From Mucilaginibacter corticis (GTDB taxonomy: Bacteria > Bacteroidota > Bacteroidia > Sphingobacteriales > Sphingobacteriaceae): a stretch of DNA of 64,000 bases. Positions 42,255-50,850 of this stretch are shown here, one piece after another. Positions within the stretch are counted from its first letter, which is position 1, and each line of letters opens with the position of its first letter. Where the stretch lies: contig NZ_VLPK01000001.1 in assembly GCF_007558865.1 (NCBI RefSeq), forward strand, positions 186,001 through 250,000. The letters are read 5' to 3'. The translations under genes were made by a program, and so were the position numbers. The notes under the pieces are model-generated. The model ran no database searches, was not told the DNA's origin, and saw nothing but the letters and a program-made list of their open reading frames with translations.

Positions 42255-43112
42255 ATGATAAATCTGACTGAAGTTAACTCATTGATACGCCTGCTGGATG
42301 ATCCCGATCCGGAAATATACAGCCATGTTCACGAAAAATTATTGTCGTACGGCATAGAGGCTATAGAGCATCTCGAGTCGGCTTTTGAACAGGCTTTTGA
42401 CGCCATTCAGCAGGAACGCATAGCCAACCTGGTGCATGAGATCCAGTTTGGTACTGTAAAAAATGACCTTAAGCTTTGGTACCAGGGAGGTGCTTTTGAC
42501 TTGTTACAAGGCATCCTGATCATCAACCGTTACCAATACCCTGACCTTGACGAGCAAAAGATAATTAACCAGATAGAAGCCATTAAACGCGATATCTGGA
42601 TCCAGATGATGAACGAGGCCAGCCCGGTTGAACAGATTAAGCTGATCAACCATGTTTTTTATCATATGTATGGCTTTAGCGGTAATACCGCCAATCACCA
42701 GGATCCGCAAAACAGCTACCTGAGCCAGGTAATGGAAACAAAAAAAGGTAACCAGATCTTGCTGGCCATTATTTATTCTGTAATTGCGCAAAAGCTGGAT
42801 ATCCCGGTGCACGGCGTAAACCTACCGCAGCATTTTATATTGGCCTATCTTGACGAAAGTAAAGAAAGCGAATTTGAAAGTGGTATACTATTCTACATAA
42901 ATGCCTTTAACAAGGGCCTTATTTTTGGCCGCCGCGATGTGGATATGTTTTTAAAACAGCTTAACCTCAGCTTCGATAAGCAGTTTTATGAGCCCTGTTC
43001 AAACACAGACATCATCAGGCGCGTATTGCGCAACCTCATCAGTTCGTATGAGCATTTAGGCTCGTCAGAAAAAGTTGATGAATTGAATGAACTGTTGCGG
43101 ATATTAGCATAA
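42255..43112 (+). CDS. SirB1/transglutaminase-like family protein
   Basis: The 285-residue soluble protein matches the SirB1/YchA transglutaminase-like family (PF13369). It has an N-terminal helical region and then the core MYGFSGNTANHQDPQNSYLSQVMETKKGNQILLAIIYSVIAQKLDIPVHGVNLPQHFIL. The catalytic Cys of true transglutaminases is absent, as in other members, while the HF and the GVNLP motif are kept. Its function is not established. A TPR-like C-terminus (VLRNLISSYEHLGSSEKVDELNELL) ends it. Confidence 0.82.
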   Translation: MINLTEVNSLIRLLDDPDPEIYSHVHEKLLSYGIEAIEHLESAFEQAFDAIQQERIANLVHEIQFGTVKNDLKLWYQGGAFDLLQGILIINRYQYPDLDEQKIINQIEAIKRDIWIQMMNEASPVEQIKLINHVFYHMYGFSGNTANHQDPQNSYLSQVMETKKGNQILLAIIYSVIAQKLDIPVHGVNLPQHFILAYLDESKESEFESGILFYINAFNKGLIFGRRDVDMFLKQLNLSFDKQFYEPCSNTDIIRRVLRNLISSYEHLGSSEKVDELNELLRILA

Positions 43113-43248
43113 AGCAAATGTTGCCTGAGAGGCCGGGTAAAGGTTTCTCATCTTATTATTCATCCCTTTGTTTATTGGTTTCGTCCCATTTGTTTTACCC
43201 GTTTGCGGGCATGCAATTATATTGCGCTATATTTAGTCAATATAATTT

Positions 43249-44790
43249 ATGGAAACACCGCAGGCCACATCCATTATCAATAAGATCGAGGTTATTTTAG
43301 TAAGCCTGTTTTTGGCCATTTCAGTATTTGATCTACTAAAATACGTTGCCGAATATGACCCAAATACAATGCCGGCCTATGACTTTATCAATAGCGGGCT
43401 TACTTATTCGCCCATTAGCAATTACCTCGTACCATCATTATGCCGCTTCCTGGTTCTTTATTTCAGCTACCTGTTGCTGCACTTTGTTATCATTAAAAAC
43501 ATTGCCAACCGGGTACAAATCACCTTAAATATTGTACTTGTATTTTTATTGTTTGTTATTGCAGCTACAGCTTATGGTGTTACCGAAACCTGGTTAAAAG
43601 CTTACCTTTTTAATAATATTAATAACCCTACTGATGATCACCAGGCTGTTTATATTAACCTGTTTGCCAAAAACTTTATAAATATCCTACCTTATTTTGC
43701 CCTATACTGCGCCTATTGTTCTGTAAAATACAACCCTGACATACTGCTTAAAAACATTGTCGGCCTTGATGTACAACCTGTAAAAGCACTGGCGCTTCGC
43801 GATTGCTTTGTGATCTGCATAACCTGGTTTATTGTATTTTCTATTTTATATATCGGGCAATTTTCAAACCCGGTCATGCTATGCTGGAAATATGTAGCAT
43901 CGGTAAGTATTATGCTTTACGCGTTTTCATCATTAGTACTTATCCCCTCTTTAAAAGCCGATGGTAAAAAAATTCGGCATTATTTTATTGGGATGGGATT
44001 GGCTACAGCAATTATAATACTTCTATTGGTTTGGCTATTCCGTTATGTATTCCAAACACCACATTACATTCAATTTATTATACCAATAAATGCAGTTATA
44101 CAGTTAGGTTTAGTAGCACCGGCTGCCTGGTATATTTATGAAAACCGGCAAAAAAGCACCGCCGAACTGACAGGTTTAAAAACCGCGCTGGGCCAATCAT
44201 CAGCCAATCTTGATTTCTTGCGGTCGCAAATTAACCCGCACTTTTTATTTAATGCTTTAAATACACTTTACGGTACCGCACTGCAGGAAAACGCCGGCCG
44301 TACCGGTGAGGGTATTCAAAAATTGGGCGACATGATGCGCTTTATGCTACAGGAAAACCAGCGGGATAAAATATCGCTTACACGCGAGGTGGAATACCTT
44401 AAAAACTATATAGACCTGCAGCAATTACGTGTGCAAACATCGCCGGATATTTTAATAGAGACCATCATTGCCGAACAGTTAAATTACCTGCAGATTGCCC
44501 CTATGCTGCTTATCCCTTTTGTTGAGAATGCGTTTAAACATGGCATCAGCTTACAGGAACCGTCGCATATCAAGATCAGCCTGCATACGGATGAAACACA
44601 ATTATTTTTTGACGTGCATAACAGCAAACATCAAAAAAAGAACAATGACCCAGAGCGCGATAACAACGGTATAGGGTTAGAAAACGTAGCGCAACGGCTG
44701 GAGTTAGTTTATCCCGGGAATCATGACCTGGTCATCCATGAAAGCGCCCGGGAATTTTTTATTCATTTAGTTATCAACCTCACAGCGTAA
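43249..44790 (+). CDS. LytS/YehU-type sensor histidine kinase
   Basis: The 513-residue protein has about seven or eight membrane helices in residues 12-295 with no recognised sensor domain. A His_kinase domain (PF06580) follows with His331 in LRSQINPHFLFNALNTL, then the ATPase domain (PMLLIPFVENAFKHGI, NNGIGLENVAQRLELVYP). Such kinases phosphorylate LytTR regulators. It is followed 46 bases later by one, so the two form a pair. Confidence 0.92.
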   Translation: METPQATSIINKIEVILVSLFLAISVFDLLKYVAEYDPNTMPAYDFINSGLTYSPISNYLVPSLCRFLVLYFSYLLLHFVIIKNIANRVQITLNIVLVFLLFVIAATAYGVTETWLKAYLFNNINNPTDDHQAVYINLFAKNFINILPYFALYCAYCSVKYNPDILLKNIVGLDVQPVKALALRDCFVICITWFIVFSILYIGQFSNPVMLCWKYVASVSIMLYAFSSLVLIPSLKADGKKIRHYFIGMGLATAIIILLLVWLFRYVFQTPHYIQFIIPINAVIQLGLVAPAAWYIYENRQKSTAELTGLKTALGQSSANLDFLRSQINPHFLFNALNTLYGTALQENAGRTGEGIQKLGDMMRFMLQENQRDKISLTREVEYLKNYIDLQQLRVQTSPDILIETIIAEQLNYLQIAPMLLIPFVENAFKHGISLQEPSHIKISLHTDETQLFFDVHNSKHQKKNNDPERDNNGIGLENVAQRLELVYPGNHDLVIHESAREFFIHLVINLTA

Positions 44791-44836
44791 ATCACTATTA
44801 TTGAATATTGATCCTGAACTTTTAAAACCAAATTAA

Positions 44837-45529
44837 ATGTTAACCGCTATAGCTATTGATGATGAACCCCTGGCTTTAGAAGTGGTACGGTCGCATGCCG
44901 GTAAGGTACCTTACCTTAACCTGCAAGCCTGTTTCACTAATGCTTTCGAGGCTATTATACACCTGCAGCAACAACCGGTCGACCTGCTTTTCCTGGATAT
45001 TAAAATGCCCGATATTACCGGTATTGAATTATTTAACAGCCTTGGTAAGAAACCAATGGTAATATTTACTACAGCATATTCTGAACACGCTGTTGAGAGT
45101 TTTGAACTGGACGCGGTTGATTACCTGTTGAAACCCTTTTCGTTCGCGCGATTTTTAAAAGCCTGCAATAAAGCTAACGAGATCCATACGCTTAGAAATA
45201 ACCATTCCGAAAAAAAAGACTACCTGTTCCTGAGAACAGGCTACGAGCAGGTAAAGGTTAATTTTGCCGACATCTGTTATCTTGAAGCTACGGGCAATTA
45301 TGTAACCTTTGTTCTGGCTGATAAAACCATCCTGTCTCGCATGACAATAACCGAGGTTGAAAATATCCTGCCGGCAGATAAATTTATTCGCGTACACCGT
45401 TCATTTATAGCGGCGGTAGCTAAAATTGATAAGATTGAAAGGCACCAATTACTGGTGGGCGGGGCAATACTTCCGGTAGGCAGCACTTATTATCAAAATT
45501 TAAATTTGGCTTATAAATCCGTTTCTTAG
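44837..45529 (+). CDS. LytTR-family response regulator
   Basis: The 230-residue protein has a receiver domain (1-120) with Asp8/Asp9, the phosphoacceptor Asp54 in LLFLDIKMPDI, Thr84-type and Lys104-type positions in IFTTAYSEHAVESFELDAVDYLLKPF, and a LytTR DNA-binding domain (about 135-228, KVNFADICYLEATGNYVTF...FIRVHRSFIAAVAKIDKI). It pairs with the LytS-like kinase upstream. The binding sites were not identified. Confidence 0.92.
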   Translation: MLTAIAIDDEPLALEVVRSHAGKVPYLNLQACFTNAFEAIIHLQQQPVDLLFLDIKMPDITGIELFNSLGKKPMVIFTTAYSEHAVESFELDAVDYLLKPFSFARFLKACNKANEIHTLRNNHSEKKDYLFLRTGYEQVKVNFADICYLEATGNYVTFVLADKTILSRMTITEVENILPADKFIRVHRSFIAAVAKIDKIERHQLLVGGAILPVGSTYYQNLNLAYKSVS

Positions 45530-45579
45530 TTTGATAATTTTATGTCATACTTATGCAAAATAATATTCTGCATGCATAA

Positions 45580-45587
45580 TAAATTTG
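45580..45587 (+). promoter_or_regulatory. Candidate -7 element TAAATTTG for ilvE
   Basis: TAAATTTG fits TAnnTTTG and lies 70 bases ahead of the ilvE start codon. No TTG at the usual -33 distance was found, so confidence is limited. Confidence 0.35.
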
Positions 45588-45657
45588 GTTTTCGGTTGTT
45601 AAACATGCTGTAAATTAGGTAAATTGCACTCCCTGAATTATTATAATACACAAAGCA

Positions 45658-46725
45658 ATGACTGATACTCTGGACATCAAAATCACCAAAACAAGCAAAT
45701 CGCGTTTAGCAGAAACGGATTTTAGCAACCTGGTTTTTGGACGCACTTTTTCTGACCACATGCTGGTTGCTGATTACAGCGACGGCGAATGGAAAAACTT
45801 TGAAATTGTTCCTTATGGAGAAATTACGGTCAGCCCCGGTATATCTGCTTTACACTACGGCCAATCATTTTTTGAAGGGATAAAAGCTTACAAACATGCC
45901 GACGGAAAAGTTTCCATTTTTCGCCCGGACAAGAATGCGCAACGTTTTAACAAATCGGCAGAGCGCCTGTGTATGCCTACCATTCCTGAAGATGTTTTCT
46001 TGCAAAGCTTAGCCGCTATTGTTGACGTTGACCGCGACTGGATCCCAGGCGCGCCGGGACACTCTTTATACATCAGGCCGTTTATGTTCGCTACCGACCA
46101 ATACCTGGGCGTAGCGCCGTCAAAAACTTATAAATATATAGTTTTACTTTGCCCTGTTGGCCCGTATTTCACTAAACCGTTGCGCGTTAAGATCGAAACG
46201 CACTACACCCGTTCGGCCGAAGGTGGTATGGGTTTTGCCAAATCATCAGGCAACTACGGCGGTTCAATGTTTCCGGCTAAAAAAGCAACCGAAGAAGGTT
46301 TTGACCAGTTGATATGGACCGATGCCAAAGAGCATAAATACATTGAAGAAATGGGTGCCGCTAACGCGATGTTTGTGATTGACGGAACCGTAGTTACACC
46401 ACCGGCACTGGATACTATACTTGATGGTGTTACCCGAGACACTGTTATCCAACTGGCGCATGATTTTGGTGTACCGGTTGAAGAACGTAAAGTTTCTGTT
46501 GACGAACTGATAGAGACAGCCAGAAACGGTAAATTGAACGACGCTTTTGGTGCGGGTACTGCAGCGACCATTGCCCCGGTAGGTTCGATCTTTGCTAATG
46601 GTGAAGAATACTTTTTGACTGCCCCGGAGAATCGCGAGTTCTCACAAAAAGTACTGAAAACCCTTGATGCGATCCGCTACGGCAACGCTCCGGATACACA
46701 CGGGTGGAATTATTTGGTTAGTTAA
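45658..46725 (+). CDS. ilvE: Branched-chain amino acid aminotransferase
   Basis: The 355-residue protein is a class IV PLP aminotransferase of the type II branched-chain family. Features include ALHYGQSFFEGIKAY (65-79), RPFMFATDQYLG, the PLP lysine Lys195 in FAKSSGNYGGS, EEMGAANAMFVIDG and FGAGTAATIAPVGSI for the phosphate site. It catalyses the last step of valine, leucine and isoleucine synthesis or the first of their breakdown. It stands alone, with a strong terminator after it. Confidence 0.95.
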   Translation: MTDTLDIKITKTSKSRLAETDFSNLVFGRTFSDHMLVADYSDGEWKNFEIVPYGEITVSPGISALHYGQSFFEGIKAYKHADGKVSIFRPDKNAQRFNKSAERLCMPTIPEDVFLQSLAAIVDVDRDWIPGAPGHSLYIRPFMFATDQYLGVAPSKTYKYIVLLCPVGPYFTKPLRVKIETHYTRSAEGGMGFAKSSGNYGGSMFPAKKATEEGFDQLIWTDAKEHKYIEEMGAANAMFVIDGTVVTPPALDTILDGVTRDTVIQLAHDFGVPVEERKVSVDELIETARNGKLNDAFGAGTAATIAPVGSIFANGEEYFLTAPENREFSQKVLKTLDAIRYGNAPDTHGWNYLVS

Positions 46726-46850
46726 TTAGAGGTTAGTTAATTAGGGCTTAGGCCAAATAGCTTGAAAAAGACAAAAGCCCTTGCAGATTTTGCAAGGGCT
46801 TTTTATGTGCTGATTAATCGAACCTAATCTCTAATTAACTAACCTCTAAT
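46725..46850. repeat. 20-bp perfect inverted repeat flanking a nested terminator
   Basis: The 20 bases at 46725-46744 are exactly complementary to 46831-46850 (words ATTAGAGGTTAG and TTAATTAG). The terminator at 46773-46803 is nested inside. The arms begin directly at the ilvE stop codon and end close to the clpS stop codon. Confidence 0.85.
46773..46803. terminator. Bidirectional hairpin terminator between ilvE and clpS
   Basis: A 13-bp perfect stem (46773-46785 with 46791-46803) includes AAAA and TTTT ends around AGCCCTTGCA and has a 5-nt loop. It sits between the converging ilvE and clpS genes. Confidence 0.92.
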
Positions 46851-46858
46851 CACTAAAC

Positions 46859-47143
46859 TCAATCCACACTCACCGTCAATCCTTCTTGTTGCAAAATTTT
46901 GCGGTACACTTCAACCTCGGTGAATGAGCCTTCCAATATGGCGCATTTACCTTCGTTATGTACTTTCCAGGCTATGCGTTCGGCCTGGCTTTCGGTATAG
47001 TCAAGGTATTTGATCATGCAGTTAATAACATGGTCGAAGGTGTTATGATCATCGTTCCATAAAATAAGACGATGTAACTCTTTAAATCCCGCCAGTAACT
47101 CCTCAAGCGTAAAGGTTTGTTCTTGTGTTTCTGTAGTTGACAT
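46859..47143 (-). CDS. clpS: ATP-dependent Clp protease adaptor ClpS
   Basis: The ATG at 47143 gives 94 residues; the longer frame starts with a TTG that overlaps a -7 box. The ClpS core is clear: LILWNDDHNTFDHVI with the Asn/Asp substrate pocket, MIKYLDYTESQAERIAWKVHNEGKCAILEGS and the helix EVEVYRKILQQEGL. ClpS delivers N-end rule substrates to ClpAP-type proteases. The clp ATPase gene is not in this window. Confidence 0.93.
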   Translation of the reverse strand: MSTTETQEQTFTLEELLAGFKELHRLILWNDDHNTFDHVINCMIKYLDYTESQAERIAWKVHNEGKCAILEGSFTEVEVYRKILQQEGLTVSVD

Positions 47144-47152
47144 GTGTTGATA

Positions 47153-47160
47153 CAAAATTA
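47153..47160 (-). promoter_or_regulatory. Candidate -7 element TAATTTTG for clpS
   Basis: TAATTTTG on the minus strand ends 10 bases before the ATG at 47143. It overlaps the alternative TTG start, which argues for the ATG and for a very short leader. Confidence 0.4.
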
Positions 47161-47228
47161 CTTAAAAACAATAATAAATACCTTAAAATGTTGTTTAAGT
47201 TTTGTTTAACATCTACCCTATCTTGATC

Positions 47229-48071
47229 ATGAAAATACAATACCCCTATTATGCTGTTGTTGCAGCTATGCAATTATTTTGTTTAAATATATGCAACGCG
47301 CAAACATTAAATTTAAAGCCTGCCCCGGCAAAGGTAACCATTGACGGCAGCGCTGCCGAGTGGGGCGACAGCCTCAACTATTTTAACAGCCAAACTCAGC
47401 TTAATTATACTTTGGCAAATGACAAAGACAACCTGTACCTGGTTTTAAAAACATCCGACCTGAGAGAGCAGGCCAATATATTATCATGGGGCGTTACTTT
47501 GGGTATTGATACCAAGGGACGTAAAAAGTCGTCGTACAGTGTAACGTTCCCTTTCCAGGAAGCAGACAGCCCGGAGTCGCTTGGAGACAACACCGACAAA
47601 GAAAAGAAATACGAAGCAAGTCTCACTAAACTTAAAAGAATAAAAGCCGATGGCTTTAAGGATGTAGAGAACGATGTATTTTCACTGCAAAATACTTATG
47701 GTTTCAGGGTGGCTATTGATTATGACACCCATGGCGAATTAGTTTATGAAGAAGTGATCCCGCTTTCGTTATTCCACGCCGACGAATTGAAGAAAAACGA
47801 GTGGGCGTTCAATATCAAAATAAACGGCCCGCAGCCTATCGCAAAAAAAGAAGGCGAAGGAGATGACGCTCAACAAGGCATGGGTGGCAGAGGCGGCGGC
47901 CATAGAGGTGGTGGCGGAGGCGGCGGTGGCCGTGGTGGTGCAGGCGGAGGCGGATTTGGCGGTGGCAGTCGTGGTGGTCACGGTAACCAGGGCAGCGGCG
48001 ATCAGGGATCAGGCGGCGCGCCAAAATCTGTTGATTTCTGGAGTAAGTTTACCCTGGCAAATACTCAATAA
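47229..48071 (+). CDS. Secreted DOMON/CBM9-like protein with a Gly-rich RGG-like tail
   Basis: The ATG at 47229 gives 280 residues with a signal peptide (MKIQYPYYAVVAAMQLFCLNICNAQ). The body is beta-rich with IDGSAAEWGDSLNYF and LYLVLKTSDLREQANI, the pattern of carbohydrate-binding family 9/DOMON-like sugar or heme-binding domains. A region rich in Gly, Arg and His follows (about residues 217-263, with RGGGHRGGG, RGGAGGG and GGSRGGHG), then a short ordered end (KSVDFWSKFTLANTQ). The function is unknown. It is divergent from clpS and converges on dcd. Confidence 0.75.
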   Translation: MKIQYPYYAVVAAMQLFCLNICNAQTLNLKPAPAKVTIDGSAAEWGDSLNYFNSQTQLNYTLANDKDNLYLVLKTSDLREQANILSWGVTLGIDTKGRKKSSYSVTFPFQEADSPESLGDNTDKEKKYEASLTKLKRIKADGFKDVENDVFSLQNTYGFRVAIDYDTHGELVYEEVIPLSLFHADELKKNEWAFNIKINGPQPIAKKEGEGDDAQQGMGGRGGGHRGGGGGGGGRGGAGGGGFGGGSRGGHGNQGSGDQGSGGAPKSVDFWSKFTLANTQ

Positions 48072-48080
48072 GCGTTTCTA

Positions 48081-48617
48081 TCAGAAAGTATTCTTCCACA
48101 TCATGCTCTCAACAGGGCGTGTGGTTTTGTTATTGTATTTGGCGTTGTCTTTAGTGTTATACATTGTTTCAACATCCCCTTCAACTACAAAATATATCAA
48201 TTGGCCAATAGGCATCCCGGCGTAGATCCTAACCGGTTGCGCGCATGATATTTCCAGTGTCCAGGTGTTACAAAACCCTACGTCGCCTTTACCGGCTGTG
48301 GCATGTATATCAATACCTAACCTGCCGGTGCTTGATTTTCCTTCCAGAAAAGGGACATGTTTGTGGGTTTCGGTATATTCAACAGTAACGCCTAAATAAA
48401 GCGTATTGGGCTGCAATACAAAACCCTCTTTCGGGATCTCAAAATTATCGATCTCGTTATGAGCTTTGGCGTCAAGCACCCTGTCGCGATAGGTGGCCAG
48501 GTATTTACCCAGGTGTACGTCGTATGAATTTGTGCCCAGGCATTCCGGTCTGAAAGGCTCAATTATAATGTGGCCTTTATCAATTTCTTCAAGAATGCGC
48601 TTATCAGACAGTATCAT
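48081..48617 (-). CDS. dcd: dCTP deaminase
   Basis: The 178-residue protein begins MILSDKRILEEIDKGHIIIEPF and has the Dcd motifs GTNSYDVHLG, SSTGRLGIDIHATAGKGDVGFCNTWTLEI and PVRIYAGMPIGQLIYF. The Glu in WTLE is the general base. It converts dCTP to dUTP, feeding dTMP synthesis; the homotrimer acts in the cytosol. The gene lies tail to tail with the Gly-rich gene and divergent from the phosphopantetheinyl transferase. Confidence 0.93.
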   Translation of the reverse strand: MILSDKRILEEIDKGHIIIEPFRPECLGTNSYDVHLGKYLATYRDRVLDAKAHNEIDNFEIPKEGFVLQPNTLYLGVTVEYTETHKHVPFLEGKSSTGRLGIDIHATAGKGDVGFCNTWTLEISCAQPVRIYAGMPIGQLIYFVVEGDVETMYNTKDNAKYNNKTTRPVESMMWKNTF

Positions 48618-48633
48618 AAAACAAGAATGGTAA

Positions 48634-48668
48634 TTTGGCTAAAATTAGAATTATTTGCTCTAAGTTTG
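48634..48668 (+). promoter_or_regulatory. Promoter TTTG-N23-TAAGTTTG for the phosphopantetheinyl transferase
   Basis: TTTG (48634-48637) and TAAGTTTG (48661-48668) match the Bacteroidota -33 and -7 elements with 23 bases between. The start point would be near 48675, after the first in-frame TTG at 48635, so it fixes the ATG at 48692 as the start. Confidence 0.55.
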
Positions 48669-48691
48669 CGTACTATTTGCAATTTACTTTT

Positions 48692-49330
48692 ATGGCTATA
48701 GCTTACAGGCAACGGGTTGATGATGACACAGAATTTGCGCTCTGGAAAATTGAGGAGCAGGCAGAAGACCTGTATAACCAGCTGCAATTAAATGACGAGG
48801 AGAAAGCTTTTGTTGAAAAGATAAGTAACGGCAAGCGCCATTTACACTGGCTGGGTACCCGCGTGTTGCTGCGCAAAATGCTGCGCACAGACGAATATAT
48901 TGATTGCCAGGTTGACATACATGGCAAACCTTACCTGGTATCCCTGCCCTACCATATCTCGTTAAGCCACTCGTTTGATTATGCGGCTGTGATGATCAGC
49001 AAAAAATGCCCGGTTGGCATTGATATTGAACAAATAAAAGAAAAGGTTGAACGGATAGCTGAAAGGTTTTTACTACCCGAAGAATTGTCTTTTATACAGG
49101 AAGATAATAAGATATCGCAATTATATACTTGCTGGTGTGCCAAAGAAGCTGTTTATAAATGCCATGGGCAAAAAGAGGTGTCGTTTATTGATGATATTTT
49201 AATTAAGCCATTCACCTATGTCGGCGAGGGTCAGGTTAATGCCATTTTAACCAAGGGCGATATCAAAATTGACTACACCGTAGGATATTTGCAATACGAA
49301 GACTACATGATTGGCTACGTAAAGGGATAA
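48692..49330 (+). CDS. 4'-phosphopantetheinyl transferase (Sfp-type)
   Basis: The 212-residue protein begins MAIAYRQRVDDDTEF; a longer frame from a TTG at 48635 is excluded by the promoter. It has the Sfp-family motifs VGIDIEQI (Asp and Glu for Mg2+) and WCAKEAVYK, plus HISLSHSFDYAAVMIS. It transfers 4'-phosphopantetheine from CoA to acyl or peptidyl carrier proteins. It is followed one base later by lipB, so the pair is probably co-transcribed, both acting on acyl-carrier protein metabolism. Confidence 0.9.
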   Translation: MAIAYRQRVDDDTEFALWKIEEQAEDLYNQLQLNDEEKAFVEKISNGKRHLHWLGTRVLLRKMLRTDEYIDCQVDIHGKPYLVSLPYHISLSHSFDYAAVMISKKCPVGIDIEQIKEKVERIAERFLLPEELSFIQEDNKISQLYTCWCAKEAVYKCHGQKEVSFIDDILIKPFTYVGEGQVNAILTKGDIKIDYTVGYLQYEDYMIGYVKG

Positions 49331-49331
49331 G

Positions 49332-50060
49332 ATGAAGAATAATAAAGTTATTGTGCAGGATTGGGGCCTGATCGATTATAAAGAGGCCTGGGCAAAACAG
49401 GAAGAACTGTTTAAGAGTACCGTGGCTTTAAAAATGGAGATCCGTAACCGCCAGCTGGCAGTTGCAGGCGATAGCCCGACTGATGAGATAACTACACCCA
49501 ATTATCTTGTTTTTTGCCAGCACCCGCATGTTTATACTTTGGGCAACAGTGGCAAGCCCGAACATTTGTTACTGGACGAAAAGGGGCTTGAAGAAAAAGA
49601 CGCCACCTATTACCACATTAACCGCGGTGGCGATATTACCTACCATGGCCCCGGTCAAATTGTAGCTTACCCGATACTTGACCTCGACAATTTCTTTACA
49701 GACATACATCTGTACTTACGCATGTTAGAGGAAGCTATTATCCTTACCCTGGCAGAGTTTGGCATTACTGCAGGCCGTTATCCCGGCTATACCGGCGTGT
49801 GGCTTGATGCTGATAACAACCGCGCACGTAAGATCAGCGCTATGGGTGTGCGCTGTAGCAGGTGGGTTACCATGCACGGCCTGTCATTTAATGTAAATAA
49901 TGACCTGTCTTACTTTAAAAATATTATTCCCTGCGGCATTGAAGACAAGGCCGTAACATCCATGCAGCAAGAGCTGGGTAAAGAAATAGACGTTAAAAAA
50001 GTTCAAAAAATCCTTCAACACCATATTTCCGTATTATTCAATATGGATATGGTATCATGA
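49332..50060 (+). CDS. lipB: Lipoyl(octanoyl) transferase
   Basis: The 242-residue protein has the LipB motifs NRGGDITYHGPGQIVAYPILDL (about 97-118), ARKISAMGVRCSRWVTMHGLSFNV with catalytic Lys167, and IIPCGI with catalytic Cys201. It moves octanoyl groups from acyl carrier protein to the lipoyl domains of ketoacid dehydrogenases. It starts one base after the phosphopantetheinyl transferase gene and its stop overlaps the SGNH gene start (ATGA). Confidence 0.95.
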   Translation: MKNNKVIVQDWGLIDYKEAWAKQEELFKSTVALKMEIRNRQLAVAGDSPTDEITTPNYLVFCQHPHVYTLGNSGKPEHLLLDEKGLEEKDATYYHINRGGDITYHGPGQIVAYPILDLDNFFTDIHLYLRMLEEAIILTLAEFGITAGRYPGYTGVWLDADNNRARKISAMGVRCSRWVTMHGLSFNVNNDLSYFKNIIPCGIEDKAVTSMQQELGKEIDVKKVQKILQHHISVLFNMDMVS

Positions 50061-50782
50061 GTGATTTTTTTTCTGCATTGCTGATCTTGTCAGCTTTATC
50101 GGGTTGTGCTAAAAAAGTCCCTGTTCAATCAGCTGGTAATAAAACAGGTGTTGTTGCTAAACCAGACTCGCTCAAATATCTTGCCCTTGGCGATTCTTAT
50201 ACTATCGGGCAATCAGTCCCGTTAAACCAGTCATTTCCGTACCAGTTAACCGCACAATTAAATGCCACGTTAAAGGTGGGTGCACCAACTATAATTGCCA
50301 CCACCGGCTGGACCACCAATGACCTGATAAAAGGCATTAATAACAGCGGCTTGGTCTCACAAACCTATGATCTTGTTACTCTACTGATAGGGGTTAATGA
50401 CCAGTTTCGGGGCGTCGACCAAAGTGTTTACAGATCAAACTTCATCGCGTTGCTAAATATCGCCATAAGATTTGCAGGCGGTAATAAGGATAAAGTGTTT
50501 ATTATTTCTATACCTGATTACAGCGTTACGCCCTTTGCAGGTTACAATAGTGCCGGCCAGCTATCGCAGATCGTTAAAGAGATAGACGAGTTTAACGCGA
50601 TCAACAAAACGGAAAGCAGCAACGAAAATGTGAATTACCTGGACATTACCGATATATCTCGCCGGGCAGCGTCTGACGGCAGTTTACTTGCTCCAGATGG
50701 GTTGCACCCATCCGCCAAAATGTACGGATTGTGGATAGAACGGCTATTGCCTTTGGTTAAAGCCAAATTACATGCAAAATAA
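50057..50782 (+). CDS. SGNH/GDSL-family lipoprotein hydrolase
   Basis: The 241-residue protein has a lipoprotein signal (LLILSALSGC, Cys17) and the GDSL motif ALGDSYTIGQ with Ser47. The Gly, Asn and Asp/His blocks are found in TTGWTTNDLI, LLIGVNDQFRG and DGLHPSAKMYG. Such enzymes are esterases or lipases acting on acyl or acetyl groups in the envelope. It overlaps lipB by 4 bases. A signal-sequence start further downstream is not needed. Confidence 0.85.
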   Translation: MSDFFSALLILSALSGCAKKVPVQSAGNKTGVVAKPDSLKYLALGDSYTIGQSVPLNQSFPYQLTAQLNATLKVGAPTIIATTGWTTNDLIKGINNSGLVSQTYDLVTLLIGVNDQFRGVDQSVYRSNFIALLNIAIRFAGGNKDKVFIISIPDYSVTPFAGYNSAGQLSQIVKEIDEFNAINKTESSNENVNYLDITDISRRAASDGSLLAPDGLHPSAKMYGLWIERLLPLVKAKLHAK

Positions 50783-50806
50783 CTTAATAAAAACTTTTTT
50801 ATCTTA

Positions 50807-50837
50807 GACAGATGTCGTAAATTTGATGACAGATGTC
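50807..50837 (+). promoter_or_regulatory. Operator: two GACAGATGTC repeats around a -7 element
   Basis: GACAGATGTC occurs at 50807-50816 and 50828-50837, 21 bases apart, and each is a GACA/TGTC inverted repeat. A perfect -7 element TAAATTTG (50818-50825) lies between them. Binding by the Xre antitoxin would block transcription of the module that starts at 50851. Confidence 0.65.
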
Positions 50838-50850
50838 AAAGTAAAAAGTT

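Noticed and set aside
48635..48691. Upstream start of the phosphopantetheinyl transferase
   Set aside because: The TTG start at 48635 lies inside the predicted promoter; the ATG at 48692 gives a family-typical N-terminus.
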